DNA from: AP-15 sp963789025
GTDB taxonomy: Bacteria > Pseudomonadota > Alphaproteobacteria > ATCC43930 > CGMCC-115725
Reading direction: 5' to 3'
Assembly (NCBI GenBank): GCA_963789025.1
Contig: CAWBIT010000008.1
Location: 124,001 to 188,000 of the forward strand
DNA: 64,000 nt
Under the pieces are notes generated by a model, which was not told the DNA's origin, searched no databases, and worked only from the letters and a program-made list of their open reading frames with translations. This document shows, in pieces, positions 1 through 7,498 of the stretch (positions are counted from its first letter, which is position 1; each line of letters begins with the position of its first letter). The position numbers were made by a program, and so were the translations under genes.

Positions 1-248
1 TCGCGCGCGCTCTCCCGATCCAGCGCCGCGATCTCGCCGATATCGGCGCCACCGACAAAGGCGCGCTCGCCGGCGCCGGTCAGAACCACCAACCGCAGCT
101 GCGGGTCCGCGGCAAGCCCGTTGGCGGCTTCAATGATCTCAACCATCAACGCGCGATTGAGGATGTTCAGCTTTGACGAATTGTCGATTGTCAGTCGCGC
201 GAGACGGCCACCCTCGGGCCGTTCCTCGTGCTGCACCATCACGCTCAT
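1..248 (-). CDS. Enoyl-CoA hydratase/isomerase family protein, N-terminal part (runs off window)
   Basis: The first 82 codons are visible; the rest lies before base 1. The start ATG is at 248, and a second in-frame ATG lies three codons on. Residues about 54-72 (GAGERAFVGGADIGEI) match the crotonase-fold segment that forms the oxyanion hole and carries the GADI motif. The preceding text (LTIDNSSKLNILNRALM) matches the family's first strand and helix. The family hydrates or isomerises enoyl-CoA thioesters; the substrate cannot be told from this fragment. It is divergent from the PPOX gene at 375. Confidence 0.85.
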   Translation of the reverse strand, partial: MSVMVQHEERPEGGRLARLTIDNSSKLNILNRALMVEIIEAANGLAADPQLRLVVLTGAGERAFVGGADIGEIAALDRESAR

Positions 249-374
249 TGCATGCCCCTGCCGCTCCGCGAGTGATACCCGCACCGGTGGCCAAAACCAA
301 ACAAAAGCGCCGCCTATTGCTGGAGCTTTTGCCGTCGCTCATGCATAGTGACGGCGCATTGACGGAGGCGGATC

Positions 375-986
375 ATGGACATCGTTGAGGATCTCGATGG
401 GCTGCGCGAGCTTTATGGACCGCCGAGCGACCGGTCGGTAAAGAAGCAGCTGAGCCGCTTCGACACGCATTGCCGCGCGTTTATCGCGCGCTCGCCGTTT
501 CTCGTCATCGCCTCTTCGGATCCGTCGGGGCGCTGCGATGCATCGCCAAAGGGCGATGCGCCCGGTTTTGTCCAGGTGCTCGACGACGAGACGCTACTGA
601 TCCCTGACCGGCTCGGTAACAATCGGGTCGACACGATCGGCAACCTGCTGGAGCGGCCTGGCGTCGGATTGATCTTTCTCGTGCCGGGGCTCAGCGAGAC
701 CCTGCGCGTCAACGGCCGGGCGCGCATCACCACGGATCCCGCTTTGCTCGAGCCGCTGGCGGTCAACGGCAAGGTGCCGCGGAGCGGCATCCTGGTCGCG
801 GCCGAAGAAATCTACTTTCATTGCGGCAAGGCGCTGATCCGCTCCGATTTGTGGAACCCGGAAAAGCAGCTCCGAAAGTCTGAATTCCCCTCTCTCGGCC
901 GCATCCTCGCCGACCAGATCGGCGGCATATCGGTCGAGGAGTTGGAGCGGGCCACGGCAGAGAGTTACAGGACCCGTCTCTACTGA
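375..986 (+). CDS. Pyridoxamine 5'-phosphate oxidase-fold, FMN-binding protein (DR2398/MSMEG_1061-like)
   Basis: This 203-residue protein has the split-barrel PPOX layout. An N-terminal helix is followed by FLVIASSDPSGRCDASPKGD (residues 42-61), the typical first strands and FMN phosphate region. Later come a LGNNRVDTIGNLL helix and an FHCGKALIRSDLW segment near residue 150, which is characteristic of the DR2398-type subfamily. The start ATG follows a GGAGG ribosome site 7-10 bases upstream. Members bind flavin, but their substrates are mostly unknown, so a true PdxH role is unlikely. It converges on the gene at 993, with only 6 bases between the two stop codons. Confidence 0.85.
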   Translation: MDIVEDLDGLRELYGPPSDRSVKKQLSRFDTHCRAFIARSPFLVIASSDPSGRCDASPKGDAPGFVQVLDDETLLIPDRLGNNRVDTIGNLLERPGVGLIFLVPGLSETLRVNGRARITTDPALLEPLAVNGKVPRSGILVAAEEIYFHCGKALIRSDLWNPEKQLRKSEFPSLGRILADQIGGISVEELERATAESYRTRLY

Positions 987-992
987 GCGAGA

Positions 993-1883
993 CTACGCCG
1001 TCGCCTCCTGGGGCACCAACTTGGTGTAGAGGTCGTGTAGCAGCGGCTTGGTCGCCGCCAAGCTCTCGCTGGTCGCCGAGCCGGCAACCGGCGTCATCGC
1101 CACCGCCTTGTGTTTCTTTATCGTCTGCTCAGCGAAAAAGCCCCAGCGGATCAAGTTGCCGACGCGCTCCTTGATCGCTAGATGACCGAGCCGCAGCGCG
1201 TCCCACATCCGGCTGTTGATTTCGTCGATGACGAGAGCCGGCGCATCTGGACGGCCGCCGCCGAACGGGCTCGCCGACCACAGCAGCATCACAATCGCCC
1301 AGTACTGGTACGTGACCAGATGGTCCATCGCGTCGTTGGCATAGGCCGGGGTCAGCCCTTTCTTCCTGACCACCAGCTCGCAGGTAGCCCGCCATTTCTG
1401 CTCATAAGAGTTGAAAAAGCCCAAAATCGCGGAGATGGCAGCCCGGTCGCAATCGAACCCAGGCGAGCGCGAGCTTTCGCGGTCTCCGAGAGTTTTGCAA
1501 AGCGACTCGATCATCTCGCGGCAATGGCGGTCGAAGCCCTCGTGTAACTTATCGGTGGCGGCGATCAGAGATGTCGGGGAAGCAATGCAAGGCTGGCCGG
1601 ACGCGTCCAGGACTCGGATGAAGCCGTCACTCTCGCAATCCCTTACCCGTTCAATACAGGTCCGAATGTCGGTGCCATACAAACCATAGAGCGCGCGGTG
1701 GATCGAGCGGCACGAAACGCCCTCCTCCGAATTGCACCTCGCCGAAAACATGACGTGCCAGTGCGCACGCTTGTTCAAGCCAGGAAAATAATTCTGCCAG
1801 ATTTTATGGTATCCGCAGAGAAACCCAGCAACGACCCGCTCGGCCGCGTCGGCCTCGGCAACCTCGGTGTTCATCGCAATCAC
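993..1883 (-). CDS. Hypothetical protein, possible winged-helix N-terminal domain
   Basis: The product is 296 residues, with an alternative Met at residue 4. I do not recognise the family. Residues about 45-95 have a helix pattern that could be a MarR-like winged helix (SCRSIHRALYGLYGTDIRTCIERVRDCESDGFI followed by a short hairpin). A long helical middle follows, then a basic C-terminus. It has no signal peptide or membrane segment. The helical middle carries aromatic residues, for example NSYEQKW and VTYQYW. Codon use is ordinary for the window. It stands alone between a convergent PPOX gene and a divergent PEP-mutase gene. Confidence 0.55.
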   Translation of the reverse strand: MIAMNTEVAEADAAERVVAGFLCGYHKIWQNYFPGLNKRAHWHVMFSARCNSEEGVSCRSIHRALYGLYGTDIRTCIERVRDCESDGFIRVLDASGQPCIASPTSLIAATDKLHEGFDRHCREMIESLCKTLGDRESSRSPGFDCDRAAISAILGFFNSYEQKWRATCELVVRKKGLTPAYANDAMDHLVTYQYWAIVMLLWSASPFGGGRPDAPALVIDEINSRMWDALRLGHLAIKERVGNLIRWGFFAEQTIKKHKAVAMTPVAGSATSESLAATKPLLHDLYTKLVPQEATA

Positions 1884-2097
1884 CGTCTTCAGATTTCTCC
1901 GGGTATTTCAGTGTAGTCTGTTCAGCGGCGCCAGAAAAGGGAATCTTCCGGGAACGTGCTGGAGTCGCCATCAGGCTTTTGGGGCATAATCCCTAGCGTT
2001 CCTGCCGTAAGACGGCGGCAATCGATGGCTTGACCTCGGCTGTTCGCGCGAAGAGGCTGTGGCGACGCGTCGACGGCCACTTCGAGGGAGCTGCGAG

Positions 2098-2937
2098 ATG
2101 AACCGGGCAGAACAGGCGCAGCAAGCGGAACTGTTTCGCAACAAGCACGGCGGGCCGCGATTGCTGCTGCTGCCGAACGCGTGGGACGCGATGAGCGCGA
2201 GGGGTTTTGTCGCCGCCGGTTTCGATGCGATCGCGACGACCAGCGGAGGCGTCGCGTGGTCGCTCGGTTATGCCGACGGCGAACAGACGCCGTGGAACGA
2301 GGTCGTCTTTGCGACGGCCCGCATCGTGCGCGCGGCGCGGGTGCCGGTCACCGCCGATATCGAGGCGGGTTACGGTGAGACCCCCGATGCGGTGATGCGC
2401 TCGGTGACGGAAATCATCGGGGCCGGCGCTGTCGGCGTCAATCTCGAGGACGGGATCCCGCTCGGCCCGGTGCCGATCCGCAGCCCGCAGGATGCCGCCG
2501 ACCGGATCCGGGCTGCGCGCGAGGCTGCCAAGGCGGCTGCCGTGCCGATCGTCATCAATGGCAGGACCGATCTCTATCTGCGGAACATTGGCGACGAAGC
2601 CTCTCGCTTCGACGAGACCGTCGAGCGCGGCCGAGCGTATCTGGCCGCCGGGGCGGATTGCATCTATCCGATCGGATTGCGTGATCCCGCGACGATCGGG
2701 CGGCTGGTAAAGACGCTCGGTGCGCCGATCAACATCAATGTGCGCGCCGGGTCGCCGAGCGTCGCGGAACTCGAAGCGCTCGGCGTCGCCCGCGCCAGCA
2801 CGGCCAGCCAAGTGGCGCTGATGGCGATGTCGATGACGCGGCAGGTTGCCGATGAGCTGCGGGCGACGGGTCGGTTCGACAAATTGGCCCCGGCAATGTC
2901 GCAGGCGGATGCGCAGCGTCTGTTTACCGGGCTCTGA
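2098..2937 (+). CDS. Isocitrate lyase/phosphoenolpyruvate mutase family protein
   Basis: The start is taken at ATG 2098 because GAGGGAG lies just upstream; an in-frame ATG at 2059 would add 13 unconvincing residues. The 279-residue product is a PEP-mutase-type TIM barrel. It shows LLLPNAWDAMSARGF near the N-terminus, ATTSGG, the DIEAGYG loop (Mg-binding acidic residue), GVNLEDG and INGRTDLYL. The family breaks or rearranges C-C or C-P bonds of small oxo-acids (for example methylisocitrate lyase, oxaloacetate decarboxylase or PEP mutase); the specific reaction is not determinable. The stop codon overlaps the start of the next gene (TGATG), so the two are probably co-translated. Confidence 0.88.
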   Translation: MNRAEQAQQAELFRNKHGGPRLLLLPNAWDAMSARGFVAAGFDAIATTSGGVAWSLGYADGEQTPWNEVVFATARIVRAARVPVTADIEAGYGETPDAVMRSVTEIIGAGAVGVNLEDGIPLGPVPIRSPQDAADRIRAAREAAKAAAVPIVINGRTDLYLRNIGDEASRFDETVERGRAYLAAGADCIYPIGLRDPATIGRLVKTLGAPININVRAGSPSVAELEALGVARASTASQVALMAMSMTRQVADELRATGRFDKLAPAMSQADAQRLFTGL

Positions 2938-3512
2938 TGACTATGGCGCGCGTCCGCAATATTTGGTCCAGCGAGCTGCCACCCGATCTCGCCGCGATCT
3001 ACGAGCGGTTCGCCAGGCAGTATGGCCCGTTCCGCAATCAGGCCGCGGTGTTCGCGCATGTGCCGGCGGCGTTGCGCCACTTGATGGCCATGCTGCTCGA
3101 GTTGCGCGAGGCCGCGACATTGCCGAAACGCGTGCTCGAACTGGCGATCGTCGTCATCTCAAAGCTCAACGAGTGTGACTATTGCGTAGCGCACCACACG
3201 CCGTTTCTCGTTGTCGAGGGTGTCTCGCCCGCCGGCGTCGAACGGGTTCTCGATTACCGCGACCACCCGGAACTGGACGACAGGGACAAGCTCGTCGTCG
3301 AGTATGCGATCGCTGCCTGGGAGCGGCCGAACCGCATCCCCGACGCGTTGTTCGCTCGACTTAAAACGCATTTCAGCGAGGCTCAGCTGGTCGAGCTGAC
3401 CTTGCGCATAACACTCTGCGGCTTCTTCAACAAATTCAACGATGCACTCGGCATCGAGGCAGAGCCCGAAGCTGTCGAACGGCTGGCAGCAATTAGCGTT
3501 TCCGCAGAATAG
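2937..3512 (+). CDS. Carboxymuconolactone decarboxylase/AhpD-like family protein
   Basis: This 191-residue all-helical protein carries the AhpD-type redox motif NECDYCVAHH (residues about 79-88, CxxC with following His). That points to peroxidase or thiol-disulfide activity rather than lactone decarboxylation. The flanking helices (LPKRVLELAIVVISKL and DRDKLVVEYAIA) are typical of the CMD fold. Translation starts at the ATG that overlaps the upstream PEP-mutase stop. Its last 20 bases overlap the convergent methyltransferase gene. Confidence 0.85.
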   Translation: MTMARVRNIWSSELPPDLAAIYERFARQYGPFRNQAAVFAHVPAALRHLMAMLLELREAATLPKRVLELAIVVISKLNECDYCVAHHTPFLVVEGVSPAGVERVLDYRDHPELDDRDKLVVEYAIAAWERPNRIPDALFARLKTHFSEAQLVELTLRITLCGFFNKFNDALGIEAEPEAVERLAAISVSAE

Positions 3513-4245
3513 CTATGTGGCGGCCCTCCGGTTTCAGCTCTGCGGTAAAACTGAAGTCGTTGTACCAGCCGATGAATTCGAACCGGCCGCTCAGTTCTAC
3601 AAGGGCCAAAAATTCCTGCGGGAAAAATACCTTGGCGGGAACCCGGCCGTTGATGACCACGGCCTTGCCATGGTCATCGACGGTGAAGGTCAGACACTCG
3701 TCATAGCTTTGCGCTATCGGATCGGTAACTTCGGCGCGGTAGCGGGTACGTACCGTCACACCGCCTTTGCTCCGGGTCCAGCTTCGCTGGTAGTCGTGAA
3801 AAATCCGAAACCAGACAAAGCTGTCCAATAAATATAGCCCGCCCGGCGCGAGCACCGCGGCCATACGGTCGAGGTGATCGAGAAATTCGCCGTTGGATCG
3901 GACGTAGAGCGAGCCGAGCAGCACATAGGCGAGGTCGAACGGCCCGAGGCCGCGATTGAGGTCTCGCATATCGCCAAAAATGAATGCGTCCTCAATGCCC
4001 AAGCGCCGCGCCTTTTCGCGGCCAAATTTGATCATCGCCGGGCTCAGATCGAGCCCGCAATAGGCATAGCCCCGCTTGTGCCATCCCTCCAAATAGGGCG
4101 CGGTGCCGGCGCCGAGCTCGAAAACCCGGTTAACCTTGACTTTCGAGTACTTCTCGATTGCGGCTTCGAAGAAATCGATCTCGCGACCGGGATCGCTCGG
4201 GGCTAAGGCGATGGCGTAGTATTGCGGGTATTGATACGCCTCCAT
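3493..4245 (-). CDS. Class I SAM-dependent methyltransferase
   Basis: The product is 250 residues. The S-adenosylmethionine-binding motif I is clear at residues about 39-48 (VFELGAGTAP). It is followed by GLDLSPAMIKFGREKAR (motif II), FIFGDMRDL and the motif IV region FDLAYVLLGSLYV. The C-terminal half has a beta-rich insert, as in Methyltransf_25-type small-molecule methyltransferases. The substrate is unknown. The gene overlaps the convergent AhpD-like gene by 20 bases, and its start is 22 bases from the end of the PIN-domain gene on the same strand. Confidence 0.85.
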   Translation of the reverse strand: MEAYQYPQYYAIALAPSDPGREIDFFEAAIEKYSKVKVNRVFELGAGTAPYLEGWHKRGYAYCGLDLSPAMIKFGREKARRLGIEDAFIFGDMRDLNRGLGPFDLAYVLLGSLYVRSNGEFLDHLDRMAAVLAPGGLYLLDSFVWFRIFHDYQRSWTRSKGGVTVRTRYRAEVTDPIAQSYDECLTFTVDDHGKAVVINGRVPAKVFFPQEFLALVELSGRFEFIGWYNDFSFTAELKPEGRHIAILRKR

Positions 4246-4267
4246 CGGATTCTTCGTCGGGGAAAAC

Positions 4268-4717
4268 TCAACGCGGCAGAATACGATCTGTGAGCCCAGT
4301 GTTTCTCGCCGCGAAAGGGTTCACTATGGTCATGCCGTTGAGCGTGAGCCCGTCCTGGAGATCTTCGGTGAGCAAATAACGGATACCGACCCTTATCGCT
4401 GTAGCGCACATTAAAGCGTCCCAGAACGCGAGCTTGTAACTGCGAACAATTTCGAGTGCACTAACAACGTCTTCCTTCACGGCCGCTTGGACCGGAAGTA
4501 CGTTGCCCCACGCCGTCACCCGACGGCGCACAGGGTCCGTGCCAATTCCTAGCTTCCGGGTCGCTACATTACTGAATTCGGCGAGCGACTGCAGAAGAAG
4601 AATCGAACTCGAGTTGCGCATGCTCCGAATTATCAGATCACGCGCCCTCGCACGCCTGGGGTCCGCCGGAGGACCGACGGTGTACACAAGGATATTGGTA
4701 TCGAATGTGCAGTTCAC
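4268..4717 (-). CDS. PIN-domain ribonuclease (VapC-type toxin candidate)
   Basis: This 149-residue single-domain protein has the PIN acidic quartet: FDTNILV (Asp at residue 6), a central Glu in LAEFSNV, FWDALMCATA (Asp) and LLTEDL (Asp). The family cleaves RNA, usually as the toxin of a toxin-antitoxin pair. Translation starts at a GTG that overlaps the TGA of the upstream 91-residue gene (GTGA). The upstream protein shows no classic AbrB, Phd or RHH signature, so the partner assignment is inferred from overlap only. Confidence 0.85.
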   Translation of the reverse strand: MNCTFDTNILVYTVGPPADPRRARARDLIIRSMRNSSSILLLQSLAEFSNVATRKLGIGTDPVRRRVTAWGNVLPVQAAVKEDVVSALEIVRSYKLAFWDALMCATAIRVGIRYLLTEDLQDGLTLNGMTIVNPFAARNTGLTDRILPR

Positions 4718-4989
4718 GATCGTTCGTGCATTTCATCCCGTGAAAAACGGCGGAATTCTCCCACCACCTCAACCGGTTCATCCATAACCGCTATCGCGTG
4801 ATCGATTGCGGCCTGCCGTTCACGCACGAGCATAGGCGGGTGATAGAGCGATCTAATGAGCGCGGGCGCCTCCTGTCTCGCGATACTTGCGTATGGGTTG
4901 TTCAAAAGATGCGCGGCAATAGCCCCCATCTGTCCCGAGCTTGTCGGCGGTGCCACTGCGCCCGTGGAGTAAGGGTCGGCGAAGGTCAT
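4714..4989 (-). CDS. Small protein of unknown family, middle gene of PIN cassette (antitoxin candidate)
   Basis: The 91-residue product is unrecognised. The N-terminal third is Pro/Ser/Gly-rich and probably disordered, the middle (AIAAHLLNNPYASIARQEAPALIRSLYHPP) is helical, and the C-terminus is acidic then basic (VVGEFRRFSRDEMHERS). The gene overlaps both neighbours by exactly four bases (ATGA upstream, GTGA downstream), so all three should be translated from one message. Position directly upstream of the nuclease is the usual antitoxin position. No DNA-binding motif is convincing. Confidence 0.5.
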   Translation of the reverse strand: MTFADPYSTGAVAPPTSSGQMGAIAAHLLNNPYASIARQEAPALIRSLYHPPMLVRERQAAIDHAIAVMDEPVEVVGEFRRFSRDEMHERS

Positions 4990-5312
4990 CGTTTTAGCTC
5001 AACGTTGGCGTAGATACCGCGAAGCTCATCAAGCCGTGATTGGTTTATGAGCCCCTGTTCGAGATACTTTTTCACAGCCGCTTCGAAGAATGCAAAAGTC
5101 GCAGCAAACCCATCGATCGGCATTACAACTTGGGCGAACGGTTGCGTCTGCGAGTGACCGCTCCCCGAGAAACTCGGTTCGAATCTAAATAGATAAAATT
5201 TAACAACCGAGGCACTATTCGCAATGCTCATAACTCCGTCAGCGAAAGCTGTTGGGAATTGCGAGGATGGAAAGTCGTCAACTGCGACTGGCTGCGTGAT
5301 ATCGTCGACCAT
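4986..5312 (-). CDS. DUF3467-like small protein, first gene of PIN cassette
   Basis: The product is 108 residues. The layout FADGVMSIANSASVVKFYLFRFEP ... FAQVVMPIDGFAATFAFFEAAVKKYLEQGLI resembles DUF3467-type proteins: strand, variable loop, VVM(S/P) strand, then a helix ending near a YxxxG. The similarity was judged by eye and is weak. No catalytic motif is visible. It leads a three-gene overlapping unit with the 91-residue protein and the PIN nuclease. The 81 bases between it and the GSH-reductase gene hold no obvious promoter. Confidence 0.45.
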   Translation of the reverse strand: MVDDITQPVAVDDFPSSQFPTAFADGVMSIANSASVVKFYLFRFEPSFSGSGHSQTQPFAQVVMPIDGFAATFAFFEAAVKKYLEQGLINQSRLDELRGIYANVELKR

Positions 5313-5393
5313 TGTCGTACCCTTTTCAAAAAAACCTTACCACTCGGCGAACGCTGTAGCCAGAGGTCCGCACGCCGGTGGGTGGTGACCGCT

Positions 5394-6380
5394 TCACCGG
5401 CTTCGGTCGGTGCCGGCTATCTCTAATCGCCAACGGTCGTGCGGCGAGGAAAAATCCAGCTCGGGGCCAAGTGGAATGATGCCGCTGGGATTGAGATTGC
5501 GCATGCCGCCGTAATAGCCGAGCTTGATGCGCGGAATATCGACGGTCTCGGCAACTCCCGGCATCTGACAGATGTCGCGAGTATAATTCGACAGGTTGTG
5601 ATAGTCGGCGAGCCGCCGCAGATTGCATTTGAAATGGCTGTAATAGACCGCGTCGAAGCGCACCAGGGTCGGAAACAGACGGAGATCGGCCTCGGTGAAA
5701 CGGTCGCCCACGAGGTAGCGTTGGCGGCCGAGGCGCTCCTCGATACTGTCGAGCGCTGCGAACAGTTTGCGAAAGCTTTGTTCGTAAGCCGCTTGGGTCC
5801 TGGCGAAGCCGCAGCGATAGACCCCATTGTTGATCGAGTCGTAAACAAAATCGTTCGTTTCGTCGATCGCACTGCGCAGCGTCGCAGGGTAAAGGTCGAG
5901 CGCCGCATTGGCGAATTCATCGAATTCCGAGTTCAGCATGCGAATGATCTCGGAGGATTCGTTGTTGACGATCGTCCGTGTCTCGCGGTCCCACAATACC
6001 GGGACGGTGGCGCGGCCGGTGAAGTCGGGGCGGGCGGCGCTATAGACCTGATGGACATGGAAAACGCCGTCGACTGGCCGGAGATCATCGAAGCCGCGCG
6101 AATAGGCCCAGCCCTGCCCCTTGGGGAGGTCCGACTGCAAGATCGGGATCGTGTCCTCGAGCCCCTTCAGCTGGCGCATCAGCACGGTGCGGTGCGCCCA
6201 CGGGCAGGACGGTGCGGTGACCAGATAGTAGCGGCCCGCCTCCGCCTTGAACCCGGACGACCCACCACGGGTCACGCGGTCGCGAAACCCCGACTCGAGC
6301 CGCACAAAGCTGCCGTCCCCCGCCGCCGTCGGCGGATCATCGTCGTGCCAGAAGCCGTTTACGAGCATGCCCATCGCCAC
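5394..6380 (-). CDS. yqjG: Glutathionyl-hydroquinone reductase (YqjG/EcM4-type glutathione transferase)
   Basis: The 328-residue product has the Xi-class GST layout. The N-terminal thioredoxin-like domain carries the redox motif SCPWAHRT near residue 60, with the catalytic Cys at the start of CPWA. NNESSEIIRMLN near residue 140 binds the gamma-Glu of glutathione. A helical C-terminal domain follows, with FTEADLRLFPTLVRFD. Family members reductively remove glutathione from glutathionyl-hydroquinones in the cytoplasm, typically during quinone or chlorinated aromatic metabolism. Start choice among the first Met codons (residues 1, 3 and 5) is not resolved. Confidence 0.9.
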   Translation of the reverse strand: MAMGMLVNGFWHDDDPPTAAGDGSFVRLESGFRDRVTRGGSSGFKAEAGRYYLVTAPSCPWAHRTVLMRQLKGLEDTIPILQSDLPKGQGWAYSRGFDDLRPVDGVFHVHQVYSAARPDFTGRATVPVLWDRETRTIVNNESSEIIRMLNSEFDEFANAALDLYPATLRSAIDETNDFVYDSINNGVYRCGFARTQAAYEQSFRKLFAALDSIEERLGRQRYLVGDRFTEADLRLFPTLVRFDAVYYSHFKCNLRRLADYHNLSNYTRDICQMPGVAETVDIPRIKLGYYGGMRNLNPSGIIPLGPELDFSSPHDRWRLEIAGTDRSR

Positions 6381-6433
6381 TCTCCGTCATTGTGCCCGTC
6401 ACGCATAAATGATCGAAGGCCGGCAAGGCCTCA

Positions 6434-6441
6434 ACTTCTTT
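6434..6441. repeat. Target-site duplication, left copy (ACTTCTTT)
   Basis: The eight bases ACTTCTTT directly precede the left end of the IS and recur exactly at 7472-7479 after its right end. Eight bases is the usual duplication length for IS1595-family elements. Confidence 0.9.
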
Positions 6442-7471
6442 CCTGATTACGCATGATCCTCAGCCAATTTGAGGAGGCGGTATGGCATCGGCGGGGTTCG
6501 GACTGCGACATAGCCGAGGCGTGGCATCATGGCGGCGAGATCGTATCGGCGGTTGAAGCGGTACTCGAACTCGGCGAGGTAGCGGGGTACATGCTTGTCG
6601 CGGATGGTGCGGTAAGTGCCAGTGATGGCGCTCTTGATGTTGCCGAGGGTGGTGTTGACCCACTTGAAGGCAGGGTTCAGGGCGGCCTTGCGACCGGATC
6701 CAGTGATGATCGGCTGGTGGACGCAGCCGGCGTTGCCGACCCCAGTGAAGCAGTGCAGGCCGTCACTGACAACGGTGCTGGCGGGATGGAAATTGCGCTG
6801 CGCCAAGGTCGCGATTTCGGCACGGCGGAAACCCTTTACGCGGCGCAACTTCAAGCGGATTGGCTTGCCCTGTGGTGTGGTTTCGACCGCCGCCACGATC
6901 GGCGTCTTGCCCGGCGAACCGCGGCCCCGCTTGCCGCCGTTGCGCTCCCCGCCGAGATAGGCGTCGTCGATCTCGATCCGTCCCGTCAGGCGCTTTGTGG
7001 CGTCCCGCTCCATCATCGCCTGCATGAGCTTGTGCTTGATCTTCCAGGCGGTGGTCTGGGTGACGCCAAGCCGGCGGCCCAACTCAATGCTGGAGATGCC
7101 GCCCTTGCTCTGAGTGAGGTGGTACATGGCGCGAAACCAAGTGCACAGCGGCACCTTGGTTGCCGCGAAAATCGTTCCGGCGATCACGGATGTCTGCCGT
7201 CGACAGGCGGCACACTGGTAAAGCGCCCGGGTCTTGACCAAGCTGTGATGCTGCCCTGCGCAAACCGGGCAGACAAAGCCGGATGGCCAGCGCCAGCGCA
7301 TCACCGCTTCCCGGCACTGATCCTCTGTTCCGTAAAGAACAGCAAACTGGGCCTCGCTGAGCCCCTTTTGAAATTGCACCTTGTTGCGCGCCATCGTTCA
7401 AACCCGCAGAAACAGCCGTATGTTCCTGTTTTGTACCACTCCTTGATGGCTGAGGATAGTGCGTAATCAGG
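6442..7471 (-). mobile_element. IS1595-family insertion sequence, complete (1030 bp)
   Basis: The element is bounded by inverted repeats of about 25 bases. The left end is at 6442-6466 (CCTGATTACGCA then ATCCTCAGCCA) and the right end at 7447-7471, with two mismatches in the middle. It is flanked by a perfect 8-bp direct duplication. It carries one intact transposase gene on the minus strand. It sits between the GSH-reductase gene and the nucleoside phosphorylase gene, whose coding region begins within about 100 bases of the right end. Confidence 0.95.
6447..7394 (-). CDS. IS1595-family transposase
   Basis: This 315-residue transposase has the ISXO2-like domain order. An N-terminal zinc-ribbon (CPVCAGQH ... 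CAACRRQT, residues about 42-68) is followed by a helix-turn-helix (ISSIELGRRLGVTQTTAWKIKHKL). A DDE-type catalytic domain comes next, with IEIDDAYLGG (first Asp), VVSDGLHCF (second Asp) and, near the C-terminus, the family-typical VNTTLGNIKSAI and YLAEFEYRFNRRY. The reading frame is intact, so the element may be active. The gene's stop codon lies inside the left inverted repeat. Confidence 0.95.
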   Translation of the reverse strand: MARNKVQFQKGLSEAQFAVLYGTEDQCREAVMRWRWPSGFVCPVCAGQHHSLVKTRALYQCAACRRQTSVIAGTIFAATKVPLCTWFRAMYHLTQSKGGISSIELGRRLGVTQTTAWKIKHKLMQAMMERDATKRLTGRIEIDDAYLGGERNGGKRGRGSPGKTPIVAAVETTPQGKPIRLKLRRVKGFRRAEIATLAQRNFHPASTVVSDGLHCFTGVGNAGCVHQPIITGSGRKAALNPAFKWVNTTLGNIKSAITGTYRTIRDKHVPRYLAEFEYRFNRRYDLAAMMPRLGYVAVRTPPMPYRLLKLAEDHA

Positions 7472-7479
7472 ACTTCTTT
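7472..7479. repeat. Target-site duplication, right copy (ACTTCTTT)
   Basis: Exact repeat of bases 6434-6441, immediately after the right IS end. Confidence 0.9.
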
Positions 7480-7498
7480 TGATCGCGCGCACCTGCAC

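Noticed and set aside
2059..2097. Upstream ATG for the PEP-mutase gene
   Set aside because: It adds Arg-rich residues without a ribosome site, while GAGGGAG precedes ATG 2098.
5160..5190. GGTTCGAATC resembling a tRNA T-loop
   Set aside because: No acceptor or anticodon stem can be built around it, and it lies inside a coding frame. No tRNA or rRNA gene was found in the window.
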